This document shows, one piece after another, positions 25,471 to 34,997 of a DNA stretch of 64,000 nucleotides. Location of the stretch: the NCBI GenBank assembly GCA_022845895.1, contig AP025573.1:236001-300000 (forward strand). Reading direction: 5' to 3'. The DNA comes from Lachnospiraceae bacterium (GTDB taxonomy: Bacteria; Bacillota; Clostridia; Lachnospirales; Lachnospiraceae). The notes beneath the pieces were generated by a model that made no database searches, was not told the DNA's origin, and saw only the letters and a program-made list of their open reading frames with translations. A program made the position numbers and the translations under genes. The number at the start of each line of letters is the position of its first letter. Position 1 is the first letter of the stretch.

Positions 25471-27633
25471 CTACTTTGACCGCCAGAGAATCTCGCATGG
25501 CTGTAGTGTTATGGTCTCGCGGTTGCCTTCTCCGTCGTAGAAGGCGGTCGTCTGCACTTCGTTGGAATTATTGAGGATTGCGTATTTTCCGCTTTCGGGA
25601 TAGGCGTTGACTTCGCAGTTGAGGTTGTCGGCGTACCATCTTTGGAAGTGGTCTTCTTTATGTGCAGCGTAGTACAGGGAGCGCATCAGGAGGCGCGTGT
25701 TCTCATAGCTGTACGGAAGTCCCGCGATGTATACGCCGCGTCCTTCTCCGTACGTATTGGCTGCGAGGTGCACTTCGTTGTCAGAATACTCTATTATCTC
25801 CGTACCGGAGGAGAGGGCGTAGATATCATGCTTGCTTTCTCCAAAGTCGAAGTCCGCGGACCTGTCTTCTGTGATAAAGTGCGTATCGAGCGCTTTTTTA
25901 TGATATTTGTCCGTAGACAGGGTGAAGCCAAGCTCCTTGTCTACGCCAAGTGCGTCAGCAAGCTGGAAGAAGCGTCCGCCGTGGTGTACCGCAGACGGCT
26001 CTCCTACGCCGACGAACCCACCGCCTGCATGTATCCAACGGCGTATGGTGGTGATAAGCTGCGTATCCAGCCACTCCTCTCCGCCTGAGAATGCGGTTTC
26101 GGCATCCCCTGCGTTGATGATGACATCGATATCCTCCGGAATGCCGTTGCTGCGGATGTCGTCGAAGCTCATGAATACGACATCCACGGCGGCACCGCTC
26201 AAGGATTCCAGAATACCGAAGTAGGAATAGGTCTGCTTGTACCAGAGCGCGTGGGCTACCATGTAAGACTGCCAGGAGCGTAAGTGCCCCCAGGAGTTGA
26301 GAATAGCAACCTTGAGGCCGCAGTAAGGTTTCTTTCCTTTTACATTGTCATATATAAGCCGGAACTCGTCCGTAACCTTTTCGATATAGTCTACAAATTT
26401 CGGGAACTTGTAAGCCAGGCTCAGATATCCCCCGTAGCCGATACGGTCTACCGGGTTCCTCATAAGCGCTCTCCTTGCACTGAGCCAATTATCGATGGCC
26501 TCGATGCACGGGTCGTTCCCCTCGTAGAAGGTGTCCGGAAAGAAGTAGGGAAGGAATCGCCCTTCCGTATACTTGACTCCCGGGATGTCGGAGATGAGCC
26601 GCAAGGTGGCGCCTCCGCCCACGCTGCCGACTACGGCGTCAAGCCCGATGCTTTCAAAGTGCGGGCCGTATGGCTCCGTGCCGATCCAGTTGTCCCCGAG
26701 GAACATCATGGCCTCCCTTCCTGCATCGTGTACAAGGTCGACGAGTTCTTTGGCTTTACGGGCCACGAACTCCTGGATAAATGCCATGTAATCCCGGTAT
26801 GCTTTAGAAGGGACACGGAAGGTCGTGTTGTAATATCCGTTGTCTACGATATCCTCCGGGCGGAGCGCATAGCCATATTCCTGCTCGAATTCTTCCAGTG
26901 CGCGGATGGAGACGGTGGCGCCATAACCGAACCAGTCTACAAACTTCTCCCGGGCTTCGGAATTGAAGACGAGCGTAAAGTGGTAAAAGAAGGTCGTAAA
27001 TCTGACCACATCTGTATCAGGATTATCTATAAGCCACTGCCTCAGATAGTCTTTCGCAAAGGTTCCAGAAGCAGGCTGGCGGACATCGAACGGTATATCG
27101 TGAGGCTTGTCTCCCCAGTTGTTGGTAATGTGGTTGTACATCTGTGTCGGGTCCCATATCGCATATACGAAAAAGGATACGGTATATTCGTGGAACGGGA
27201 CGGCACCTTCCACCGTAACAAGATCCTTGTCGGTATCTACGGACCAGCATTCGGCAGGAACCACTTCCTGGGTCGTGCGGTCTATGACTTCCCACCACTT
27301 TTTCGGATCATGTACGTAGTCAGCCTGTACCTGTTCGCGGAAATACCCGTCTAGAAAATCAATGGTGACAGTCGTATCGACTGCAAGATTGTGCCTGGAC
27401 ATGAGCAGCATCTGCTGGCATTCTTCCATATGCTCTTTGGCGAATGCATTATGACCTCTTGCCACAAAGTATGTCGTATATATTTTTGCATCTAAAGATT
27501 TGATTTCATCATCCAGCTTCGTGCCATCGCTGTCACGAAGGGCATCTGCGCCCCAGCGGTCGAGCATTTCCTGCGTTTCTTTTAAAAAATTGGATTCGCT
27601 CGGCAGCGTGACTCTTCCTTTTGTTTTAGACAT
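25471..27633 (-). CDS. lnpA: 1,3-beta-galactosyl-N-acetylhexosamine phosphorylase (GH112)
   Basis: The 720-residue enzyme matches the GH112 family along its whole length and reads close to the Bifidobacterium longum lacto-N-biose phosphorylase by eye. The general acid corresponds to D314 in MMFLGDNWIGTEPY (D313 in B. longum). It splits lacto-N-biose or galacto-N-biose with phosphate into galactose 1-phosphate and GlcNAc or GalNAc in the cytoplasm. The ATG at 27633 has GGGAGGTTAATT in front; the frame stays open for 231 further codons, but those lie under the divergent CBM9-like gene. GH112 also contains galactosyl-rhamnose phosphorylase; the NahK gene nearby favours the N-acetylhexosamine role. 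Confidence 0.92.
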   Translation of the reverse strand: MSKTKGRVTLPSESNFLKETQEMLDRWGADALRDSDGTKLDDEIKSLDAKIYTTYFVARGHNAFAKEHMEECQQMLLMSRHNLAVDTTVTIDFLDGYFREQVQADYVHDPKKWWEVIDRTTQEVVPAECWSVDTDKDLVTVEGAVPFHEYTVSFFVYAIWDPTQMYNHITNNWGDKPHDIPFDVRQPASGTFAKDYLRQWLIDNPDTDVVRFTTFFYHFTLVFNSEAREKFVDWFGYGATVSIRALEEFEQEYGYALRPEDIVDNGYYNTTFRVPSKAYRDYMAFIQEFVARKAKELVDLVHDAGREAMMFLGDNWIGTEPYGPHFESIGLDAVVGSVGGGATLRLISDIPGVKYTEGRFLPYFFPDTFYEGNDPCIEAIDNWLSARRALMRNPVDRIGYGGYLSLAYKFPKFVDYIEKVTDEFRLIYDNVKGKKPYCGLKVAILNSWGHLRSWQSYMVAHALWYKQTYSYFGILESLSGAAVDVVFMSFDDIRSNGIPEDIDVIINAGDAETAFSGGEEWLDTQLITTIRRWIHAGGGFVGVGEPSAVHHGGRFFQLADALGVDKELGFTLSTDKYHKKALDTHFITEDRSADFDFGESKHDIYALSSGTEIIEYSDNEVHLAANTYGEGRGVYIAGLPYSYENTRLLMRSLYYAAHKEDHFQRWYADNLNCEVNAYPESGKYAILNNSNEVQTTAFYDGEGNRETITLQPCEILWRSK

Positions 27634-27747
27634 AATTAACCTCCCTGATTCAACGCGTGCAGGACGATAAAGCTCCCCACGCAAACATTTAATTTGAGTA
27701 TATGGAATAACGGGTGAGATTACAATAGCACGATTGTTGGTTTTTTT

Positions 27748-27758
27748 TGCACATTTGT
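27748..27758 (+). promoter_or_regulatory. Motif TGCACATTTGT shared with the importer promoter region
   Basis: It lies in the 234-bp region between the divergent GH112 and CBM9-like genes. A near-identical copy, TGCATATTTGT, lies at 29577-29587 before the binding-protein gene. It is a candidate site for the AraC regulator encoded at 28515-29429. Confidence 0.35.
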
Positions 27759-27867
27759 GTGTTATCATTTGTACAATCTTGTATTTCGCAATACTGTCTG
27801 CTACATTTAAAGGCAGAGCAACAGGGTGTGAACAATTGAATATCAATGTGGAAAAGGAGCTGCAAGA

Positions 27868-28518
27868 TTGTCTATGAAGTCTATGGAAGTCGAAGTGATT
27901 CGAAGCGCTGAAGATTTGGAAATGCTGTCCCCTTTTAAAGTGGACAACAACTTGTGGGGAACAACAACTGTCCCGGAAACATATGGGTATCTCGGATTTA
28001 TCCCGGATGACGGATTCTATCTGAAGATGGTATGCAAGGAAGCAGATCCGCTTAGGAAGTACAGGGATATGAATGCGCCTGTATATCGTGACAGTGCCAT
28101 GGAAGCCTTCTTTCTGTTTGAATCGGAACGGGAGCGGTACATACAGCCGACTTATCTGAATTTTGAGGTGAATGCCAACGGCGCTCTGCTGGCGGCATAT
28201 GGTAAGGAGCGCATATACCGCACTTATTTTGCGAAAGAAGAACATCAGGAATTTGCTTGCAGTACACAGATAGAAGAAGACCGGTGGAGCGCGGCGCTGC
28301 ACATACCGGTTTCGATTCTGGAACATATATACGGCCCCCTCTGTCTGGAGGCCGGCAGTACATTTACCTGTAATTTCTATAAGATATCAGAGGCGGCTGA
28401 AATAGAGCACTATGCCTCCTGGTCTATGATAGAGACGGACGTGCCGAGCTTTCATCTGCCGGAATACTTTGGAACCGCTGTGATATCCGAGGGGCGAAGG
28501 AGCCGCCGGCAGGACTAG
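27868..28518 (+). CDS. Carbohydrate-binding family 9-like protein
   Basis: The 216-residue protein matches the CBM9-like (DUF1083) domain: VDNNLWGT, DSAMEAFFLFE, TYLNFEVNANGALLAAYG, WSAALHIPVSILE and TCNFYKIS. It has no signal peptide, so it probably acts in the cytoplasm or is a non-binding relative. Start is TTG at 27868, eight bases behind AAGGAG; the ATG six bases later is further from it. It is divergent from GH112, and its stop shares the bases CTAG with the stop of the convergent AraC gene. Role in the pathway is unknown. Confidence 0.75.
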   Translation: MSMKSMEVEVIRSAEDLEMLSPFKVDNNLWGTTTVPETYGYLGFIPDDGFYLKMVCKEADPLRKYRDMNAPVYRDSAMEAFFLFESERERYIQPTYLNFEVNANGALLAAYGKERIYRTYFAKEEHQEFACSTQIEEDRWSAALHIPVSILEHIYGPLCLEAGSTFTCNFYKISEAAEIEHYASWSMIETDVPSFHLPEYFGTAVISEGRRSRRQD

Positions 28519-29429
28519 AAGCTGCCCTCGGCCATTGCTTTTATAGAAGAGGCGTATTCGGAAGGCGTCATTCCCGTCACCTTTTTAAACTGCCTGGAAA
28601 AATAATGGATGGAAGTGTAGCCAAGGTGTTCGGATACCTGCGTGAAGTTCATGCGGTTCGTCCGTATCATTTCCTTGGCTGCATCGATCTTCATCTGAGA
28701 AAAATACTCGATAATGCCGAGAGCGCTTCTCTCCTTGAAGATTTTCTGCAGCTGAGAACGGCCGATGAGGTTATCGCGGCAGATCTGTTCTATCGTCACG
28801 TGTGAACTGATATTGCTTTCGAGATAGTCGACGACGCGGTTGAATATTTCATTATCACTTCTATTTTTGGTCGTCTTCTGGGGTGCGGCCTTGGGCAGCT
28901 TCTTGTCAAATATGATTGGATTGGAATATCTTCTTATTATATGTATAAGGAACTGTTCCAGAAAGAGCCGGATGAGCTGTTCAGAACCGAACATGTCGGA
29001 TTCCTTCTGAGGCATGTTCTGCAGATAAGGATCGTCCAGCCTGCAGTCAAAACAGCGGCGAGCTTCAATTATAATAGAAGCGAGGAGATTCCGCTCCGTC
29101 TCGTCAATTTTCAATATGCGTTTTTTGAAAAAGCGCATGGCTTCGTTGCGGCACTGGAACGATATAACGACAAGGTTAGGAGCAGAGTCCCCGGTCGCTT
29201 TTACATTATGAAATTCGTTTGGCTGATGGAATGCCACATCGCCCTTCTTCAGCACGGTAAACGAACTGCCGCCCGTCACGCCTACCTCTCCTTTGTCCAC
29301 GCAGATAAATTCCCAGAAGTCATGTGATTCCCCTTCGAATGAGAAATCGCTCATATATTCAAAGTAGTGGATACTGTATATCTTGCCGACAGATATAGAA
29401 TCTTTCAATTCAACTCCGTTATATCCCAT
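28515..29429 (-). CDS. AraC-family regulator with cupin domain
   Basis: A 304-residue AraC protein: N-terminal cupin-like sensing domain (FEGESHDFWEFICVDKGE, LKKGDVAFHQPNEFH) and a C-terminal double helix-turn-helix (IGRSQLQKIFKE and TSIHYFSRQFKKVTGMTPSEY). It probably senses a sugar such as lacto-N-biose or a product and activates the divergent importer and the GH112 gene. The start at 29429 has GGGGGATTATT before it. The 207-bp region upstream is shared with the binding-protein gene. Confidence 0.88.
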   Translation of the reverse strand: MGYNGVELKDSISVGKIYSIHYFEYMSDFSFEGESHDFWEFICVDKGEVGVTGGSSFTVLKKGDVAFHQPNEFHNVKATGDSAPNLVVISFQCRNEAMRFFKKRILKIDETERNLLASIIIEARRCFDCRLDDPYLQNMPQKESDMFGSEQLIRLFLEQFLIHIIRRYSNPIIFDKKLPKAAPQKTTKNRSDNEIFNRVVDYLESNISSHVTIEQICRDNLIGRSQLQKIFKERSALGIIEYFSQMKIDAAKEMIRTNRMNFTQVSEHLGYTSIHYFSRQFKKVTGMTPSEYASSIKAMAEGSF

Positions 29430-29576
29430 AATAATCCCCCTGTTTTGTGTGTTTTGTAATATGAATGATGTAGATTTTTGTCTAATCTTACTAATATTAT
29501 ACCTCTTGTTTTGTGAAAAATCAAAACTAAAATGCGGATAGTGCAAATTAAGAGGATTTTAGGACAAAGATTTTTG

Positions 29577-29587
29577 TGCATATTTGT
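29577..29587 (+). promoter_or_regulatory. Motif TGCATATTTGT before the binding-protein gene
   Basis: Second copy of the motif at 27748-27758, same orientation, in the divergent region between the AraC gene and the importer operon. A related TGCAAATT lies at 29542-29549. Candidate AraC site. Confidence 0.35.
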
Positions 29588-29636
29588 AATACAATAAATC
29601 TAGACACAAAGTAATCTTTATAGGAGGTAAAGTATT

Positions 29637-30992
29637 ATGAAAAAAAGAGTTTTGAGCGTATTATTGTGCGTAACAATGATCGCTGCCATGGTTGTCGGAT
29701 GTGGCAAGAAGTCTGATGGCGATGGGGGAGACAAAGGTGGAAAGAAACTTGTTTACTGGGCAATGTGGAGTGAAGGCGAACCACAGGCGAAGGTAATCAA
29801 ATCCGCTATTGAGAAGTATACGAAGGATACAGGAGTAGAAGTTGACGTACAGTTCAAAGGACGTAATGGACAGCGCGAAGGCCTGCAGCCTGCATTGGAC
29901 GCAAAGCAGCAGATTGACCTGTTTGATGAAGACGTCAACCGTGTAAATGGTTCATGGGGCAAATACCTGCTCGACCTGGAAGACCTTGCAAAAGACTTTG
30001 AAGCCGAGCACGGCAACGAGACGCTGTACAAGATCGCCCGCAACGCATATGCACAGAACAACGACGGAGACGAGACGCTGCATTCTATTCCTTATCAGCC
30101 ATCGATCTTCGGATTCTTCTACAACAAGACATTGTTTGACCAAGCCGGCATCGAAGCAGTTCCTACGACATGGGAAGAGTTAGATGCTGCATGCGCTAAG
30201 TTAAAGGATGCAGGTATTACACCTATTACAGGCGACACTACATACATGACATCTTTCATGGGATACCACCTTGGACGTTACCTTGGACAGGACGGCGTGA
30301 AGGCTCTCGTTGGAGACCCGGCTGTTGCTGATAAGGTTGAATCAGGCGATATCGAGAAAGTATCCTGGGAAGATGAGAAAGTAGTTCAGGCTGCAAAGGA
30401 TATCGAAGATTTCGCAGCGAAGGGATACTTCTCCAAGAACATAGCTTCCAACATCTACCCGGCAGGACAGAATCAGGAGTTCGCTCCTGGTGAAGCTGCA
30501 ATCATCCTCTGTGGTTCCTGGCTGCCGAACGAAATCAAGGTCGGAGAAAATGCTGAGGGCGATGACAAGGTTGAAGTGGCAGACGACCTGACATGGGGTT
30601 ACTTCAACTATCCATCTGTGAAAGACGGAAAAGACGACAGCACAGCAAACAACATTGCAAACCAGGTGCTGGCAATCAACAAAGATTCTAAGATGACAGA
30701 AGAAGCTTTTGAACTCATCACATATATCACGGCAGGAGATGCTGACAAGCAGATGACGACGGACGCTCTGTGTATCCCGGCAGACAAGGCTAACGCAGAT
30801 GCATGGCCGACAGAACTTACAGAAGTGAAGCCAGGGTTCGACGCTACGACGACATACTATGACTGGGCTGTAGGCGCAGAGAACAATGGAGACCTTACAC
30901 CGGTTCTCAACGAGAACGTTGTGAAGCTCATGGCAGGAAGCATGACAGCAGATGATTTCATCAAATCTTGCAAAGAGGCATCTGGACAATAG
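29637..30992 (+). CDS. ABC transporter binding lipoprotein for lacto-N-biose/galacto-N-biose (family 1)
   Basis: A 451-residue family 1 solute-binding protein with signal peptide and lipobox MVVGC (Cys22), then an acidic/glycine linker. The mature part has typical motifs (KLVYWAMWSEGEP, NKTLFDQAGIEAVPTTWEEL, GEAAIILCGSWLPNE). A clean TAGGAGGT ribosome site precedes the ATG, suggesting strong expression. It heads an operon with two permeases and the enzymes of the lacto-N-biose pathway, so the disaccharide is the likely ligand. This is inferred from context. Confidence 0.88.
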   Translation: MKKRVLSVLLCVTMIAAMVVGCGKKSDGDGGDKGGKKLVYWAMWSEGEPQAKVIKSAIEKYTKDTGVEVDVQFKGRNGQREGLQPALDAKQQIDLFDEDVNRVNGSWGKYLLDLEDLAKDFEAEHGNETLYKIARNAYAQNNDGDETLHSIPYQPSIFGFFYNKTLFDQAGIEAVPTTWEELDAACAKLKDAGITPITGDTTYMTSFMGYHLGRYLGQDGVKALVGDPAVADKVESGDIEKVSWEDEKVVQAAKDIEDFAAKGYFSKNIASNIYPAGQNQEFAPGEAAIILCGSWLPNEIKVGENAEGDDKVEVADDLTWGYFNYPSVKDGKDDSTANNIANQVLAINKDSKMTEEAFELITYITAGDADKQMTTDALCIPADKANADAWPTELTEVKPGFDATTTYYDWAVGAENNGDLTPVLNENVVKLMAGSMTADDFIKSCKEASGQ

Positions 30993-31035
30993 GCCCTGTG
31001 CGGTTGACAAGAACAGAAGTTAATAGGTAATATAT

Positions 31036-31075
31036 ATATGGTGGCATGGCGTCATACGCTGCCACCATATTTTTT
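31036..31075 (+). terminator. Intercistronic terminator/attenuator after the binding-protein gene
   Basis: ATATGGTGGCA (31036-31046) pairs with TGCCACCATAT (31060-31070), with inner GCGT/ACGC pairing, and six T follow. Partial termination here would make more binding protein than permease. Confidence 0.8.
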
Positions 31076-31094
31076 AAGACAAGGAGGTTGTCTG

Positions 31095-32000
31095 ATGAAG
31101 AAAAATAAAGGAATGATTGTGGGGTTCCTCGCACCGGCCGTTATTATCTTTCTCATTGTATTCCTGTACCCGATTGTCCGTACGGTAATGATGAGCCTGT
31201 ATAAGATAGAGGCCGTGACAGACACCATGGACTTATGGACATTCGTAGGAGTACAGAACTACCAGAAGCTTTTTACGACGGCTATTTTTAAGACGGCCAT
31301 GATGAATATTGTGAAGATATGGCTTATCGGCGGTATTATCGTAATGATCGTATCGCTGTTCTTCGGCGTAATCCTTACAAGCGGCATCAGAGGGAAGAAA
31401 TTCTTCCGTGCCATCATCTATCTGCCCAATATCGTCAGTGCGGTCGCACTGGCTACGATGTGGCTGCAGTACGTATACAGCCCCAAATTCGGACTTTTGA
31501 AGAGCGTGCTGGATGCGCTCGGGTTACATAAGCTAGCGGAGACGCAGTGGACTGCCCCGGAGAATGTATTCTGGGCCCTGCTGCTTGCATACTGCTTTGG
31601 TATGATTGGTTACCATATGCTGATCTGGATGAGCGGCATCGAACGTATCAGTCCGGACCTGTATGAGGCTGCCACGATTGACGGGGCCAACAAGCCGCAG
31701 CAGTTCCGCTACATGACACTCCCTCTGCTGAAGGGCGTGTTTAAGACAAATATTACGATGTGGACCGTCAGCACGGCTGCCTTTTTCGTATGGTCACAGC
31801 TGTTCTCCTCTGTTACGGCCAACCGGGCCACGATAGTGCCGGTACAGTATATGTACATGCAGATATTCGGCGCGGGCAACGCAGTGACAGAACGTAATGC
31901 AGGATACGGTGCGGCAATAGGTATTATCCTGTGCCTGTGCGTAGTTCTTGTATTTACGGTATGTAACAAGTTCATCAAAGATGACGATCTGGAATTCTAG
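31095..32000 (+). CDS. ABC transporter permease, MalF type
   Basis: The 301-residue protein has six membrane segments and the EAA loop YEAATIDGANKPQQF...P. Start at 31095 is set by AAGGAGG; the in-frame ATG at 31038 lies inside the attenuator hairpin. Partner of the next gene in import of the disaccharide bound by the protein encoded at 29637. No ATPase gene is in this operon. Confidence 0.9.
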   Translation: MKKNKGMIVGFLAPAVIIFLIVFLYPIVRTVMMSLYKIEAVTDTMDLWTFVGVQNYQKLFTTAIFKTAMMNIVKIWLIGGIIVMIVSLFFGVILTSGIRGKKFFRAIIYLPNIVSAVALATMWLQYVYSPKFGLLKSVLDALGLHKLAETQWTAPENVFWALLLAYCFGMIGYHMLIWMSGIERISPDLYEAATIDGANKPQQFRYMTLPLLKGVFKTNITMWTVSTAAFFVWSQLFSSVTANRATIVPVQYMYMQIFGAGNAVTERNAGYGAAIGIILCLCVVLVFTVCNKFIKDDDLEF

Positions 32001-32015
32001 GAAGGAGGAGCGGTC

Positions 32016-32900
32016 ATGTCTAAGAATAAAGAAAAGAAAGTTAGAGAGAAGATTAACTGGAAAAAAGAAGCAAAGCTGGCTCCGGGCTATATCGTCATCA
32101 TTTTGTGGGTATTATTTACACTGATGCTGCTTGGCTGGATTATAGCGGCCAGCCTGTCTACCACCGGAGATATATTCGCGGGGAAGGCGCTGAAGTTCCC
32201 TTCCGGGCTTCATTTTGAAAACTATATCGAGGCGTGGGGGTCCGGAGGTGTTGCTACCTTCTTCATGAATTCCCTGATGTACTCTATCGTATCCTGTATC
32301 CTGCTCATACTGATCTGTGCGCCTGCGGCATATGTTCTGGCGAGATTCACGTTTCTCGGAAACAAGATTATCCAGACCGGGTTCGTATCGGCGATGGGCG
32401 TACCGATTACGATGATTGTGCTTCCGCTGTTCTGCATCGTCGCGAATATGGGCATCCTGAACAGTATCGTGGCGAGCAAGGCGACACTGATGTTTTTGTA
32501 TATAGGCATTAACATACCATATACGACTATATTCCTGCTGACGTTCTTTGCGAATCTTTCTCGTACATATGAGGAAGCGGCGGCTATCGACGGCTGTCCT
32601 CCGACGAAGACATTCTGGAAGATCATGTTCCCGATGGCACAGTCAGGAATCGTGACAGTGACGATATTCAACTTCATCAATATATGGAACGAATACTTCC
32701 TGTCCCTCATATTTGCAAACAGCGACGCCCTGCGTCCTGTAGCCGTAGGATTATATGGAATGCTTCAGTCCATGCAGTACACAGGCAACTGGTCAGGCAT
32801 GTTTGCCGCCGTCGTCATCGTGTTCCTGCCGACATTCATCCTTTACATCTTCCTGTCGGAGAAGATTATCGGCGGCGTTACCGGTGGTATCAAAGGGTAA
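32016..32900 (+). CDS. ABC transporter permease, MalG type
   Basis: A 294-residue membrane protein with a charged cytoplasmic N-terminus, six segments and the EAA loop EEAAAIDGCPPTKTF...P. It begins 15 bp after its partner (GGAAGGAGGAGCGG as ribosome site). The enzymes of the pathway follow directly, so transport and metabolism share one transcript. Confidence 0.9.
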   Translation: MSKNKEKKVREKINWKKEAKLAPGYIVIILWVLFTLMLLGWIIAASLSTTGDIFAGKALKFPSGLHFENYIEAWGSGGVATFFMNSLMYSIVSCILLILICAPAAYVLARFTFLGNKIIQTGFVSAMGVPITMIVLPLFCIVANMGILNSIVASKATLMFLYIGINIPYTTIFLLTFFANLSRTYEEAAAIDGCPPTKTFWKIMFPMAQSGIVTVTIFNFINIWNEYFLSLIFANSDALRPVAVGLYGMLQSMQYTGNWSGMFAAVVIVFLPTFILYIFLSEKIIGGVTGGIKG

Positions 32901-32940
32901 TTGTTACTGTTGAATTAGAAAAGAGCTTGGAGGAAAGACA

Positions 32941-33867
32941 ATGAATAAACCGGTATTGGTCATCATGGCGGCAGGAATGGGCAGCCGCTATGGTGGATTG
33001 AAACAGATTGACCCAGTAGACGAAGAAGGACATATCATCATGGACTTCTCCATGTTTGATGCCAAGAGGGCTGGATTTGAGAAGGTCATCTTCATCATCA
33101 AGAGGGAGAACGAGGCTGACTTCAGAGCGGCTGTCGGTGACCGGATGGCGAAGTACATGGATGTATCCTATGCCTATCAGGAGATTGGCAATATCCCGGA
33201 CGGCTACCAGGTTCCGGAAGGGCGTGTAAAGCCATGGGGAACGGCTCACGCTGTCTTAAGCTGCATCAATCAGATAGATGGTCCGTTTGCGGTCATCAAT
33301 GCAGACGACTACTATGGACAGGAAGCGTTCCGGCTTATCTATGACTATCTGGCATCCCATGAGGATGACGATAAATATCGTTACACTATGGTTGGTTATG
33401 AACTTGGCAATACGGTAACGGATAACGGGCATGTGGCACGTGGCGTATGCGATATGAACGAAGATGGCGAGCTAAAAGCCATCCACGAGAGGACCCGCAT
33501 TGAGAAACGGGACAACGGAATCGCCTACACAGAGGATGACGGCAAGACGTGGGTGAACGTACCCGCTGATACGACGGTGTCCATGAACATGTGGGGATTT
33601 ACGCGTAGCATTCTGGAGGAAGTCGAGGCCGGCTTCCCTGCATTCCTGGACGAAGGGCTTAAGGTCAATCCGATGAAATGTGAATATTTCCTGCCGGCAG
33701 TAGTAAGTGATCTGCTCGGTGAGGGCAAGGCCACGGTCGCGGTGCTTAAATCTGCGGATAAGTGGTATGGTGTTACCTACAAAGAGGATAAGCCTGTCGT
33801 CATGGCAGCGATAAAAAAGATGAAAGAAGATGGCGTCTATCCGGCTCATCTCTGGGAGGAAGCATAA
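32941..33867 (+). CDS. Nucleotidyltransferase, likely sugar 1-phosphate uridylyltransferase of the lacto-N-biose pathway
   Basis: The 308-residue protein has the NTP_transferase fold with the N-terminal MAAGMGSRYGG signature and the NADDYYG metal site. It would make a UDP-sugar from UTP and a hexose 1-phosphate (galactose 1-phosphate or N-acetylhexosamine 1-phosphate). In bifidobacteria this step is done by LnpC, a GalT-type transferase of another fold, so this is a possible non-homologous replacement. It sits between the permeases and NahK and overlaps NahK by one base. Nucleotide and sugar are inferred. Confidence 0.8.
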   Translation: MNKPVLVIMAAGMGSRYGGLKQIDPVDEEGHIIMDFSMFDAKRAGFEKVIFIIKRENEADFRAAVGDRMAKYMDVSYAYQEIGNIPDGYQVPEGRVKPWGTAHAVLSCINQIDGPFAVINADDYYGQEAFRLIYDYLASHEDDDKYRYTMVGYELGNTVTDNGHVARGVCDMNEDGELKAIHERTRIEKRDNGIAYTEDDGKTWVNVPADTTVSMNMWGFTRSILEEVEAGFPAFLDEGLKVNPMKCEYFLPAVVSDLLGEGKATVAVLKSADKWYGVTYKEDKPVVMAAIKKMKEDGVYPAHLWEEA

Positions 33868-34985
33868 TGTCACAGATAACAAGGGAGCAGCGTGATGAGG
33901 TGATTGCGCATTTCCAGTATGAAGGTATGCTGGTGGAGGAAGGCCCATATGGAAGCGGGCATATCAACGATACGTTCCTGCTCGTGTTCGAGATTGCCGA
34001 GATGGGGCAGATTAAAGTGATCCTTCAGCGGATGAATAAGGACGTGTTCGAGAAGCCGGTGGAGCTTATGGAGAATATCCTTGGAGTTACGTCCTATCTC
34101 AGGGAACGGATTATCGAAAACGGCGGCGACCCAGAGCGGGAGACGCTCAATGTGATACCGACCGTTGACGGGAAACCATACTATCTGGATTCCTGGGGCG
34201 ACTACTGGCGGTCCTATAAATTCATCACAGACGCCACGAGCTATGATCAGGTGGAGAAGCCGGATCATTTCTACCAGAGTGCGGTTGCTTTTGGCAACTT
34301 CCAAAGGCTGCTGGCGGATTATCCGGCAGAGACGCTACATGAGACGATCAAGGGCTTCCACGACACGAAGGCCAGGTTCGCGGCATTTAAAAAGGTAGTG
34401 GAAGAAGATGTGATGGGCCGGGCGGCGTCTGTACAGGAAGAGATCCAGTTCGTGCTCGACCGGGAGGAGATTGCAGATTACTTCTGCGACCTGCTCGCCA
34501 AAGGGGAGATTCCGCTCCGGGTAACGCACAATGACACGAAGCTGAATAATATCATGATTGACAACAAGACCGGGAAAGGCATCTGCGTGATTGACCTGGA
34601 TACGGTCATGCCAGGACTGGCCATGAATGATTTCGGTGATTCTATCCGTTTCGGTGCCAGTACCGCGGCAGAGGATGAGCAGAATCTTGACAAAGTATCT
34701 TGCAGCATGGACCTTTTTGACTTATATGCCAGGGGGTATATCGAAGGATGCGCAGGAAAGCTGACCAAAAGAGAGATAGAGCTGATGCCGATGGGGGCCA
34801 AGACGATGACTTACGAGTGCGGCATGCGTTTCCTGACAGATTATCTCCAGGGAGATACCTATTTTAAGATACACAGGGAAGGCCATAACCTGGACAGATG
34901 CCGTACGCAGTTCAGGCTGGTTGAAGATATGGAGAAGAAGTGGTATACTATGCAGGACATCGTTAACAAGTATAGCAACAGCTAG
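33867..34985 (+). CDS. nahK: N-acetylhexosamine 1-kinase (NahK/LnpB type)
   Basis: A 372-residue kinase of the aminoglycoside phosphotransferase superfamily. It reads closely along B. longum NahK: GHINDTFLL near the N-terminus, the catalytic RVTHNDTKLNN, VIDLDTVMPG and FGDSIRFGAST. It phosphorylates GlcNAc or GalNAc, released by the GH112 phosphorylase, at C1 in the cytoplasm. The start overlaps the nucleotidyltransferase stop (TAATG), which implies coupled translation. Confidence 0.9.
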   Translation: MSQITREQRDEVIAHFQYEGMLVEEGPYGSGHINDTFLLVFEIAEMGQIKVILQRMNKDVFEKPVELMENILGVTSYLRERIIENGGDPERETLNVIPTVDGKPYYLDSWGDYWRSYKFITDATSYDQVEKPDHFYQSAVAFGNFQRLLADYPAETLHETIKGFHDTKARFAAFKKVVEEDVMGRAASVQEEIQFVLDREEIADYFCDLLAKGEIPLRVTHNDTKLNNIMIDNKTGKGICVIDLDTVMPGLAMNDFGDSIRFGASTAAEDEQNLDKVSCSMDLFDLYARGYIEGCAGKLTKREIELMPMGAKTMTYECGMRFLTDYLQGDTYFKIHREGHNLDRCRTQFRLVEDMEKKWYTMQDIVNKYSNS

Positions 34986-34997
34986 GAGGCAGAACAT

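Noticed and set aside
27634-28326. Long N-terminal extension of the GH112 reading frame (231 codons)
   Set aside because: GH112 enzymes start at the ATG at 27633, which has a clear ribosome site. The extension lies antisense to the CBM9-like gene and shows no protein-like pattern.
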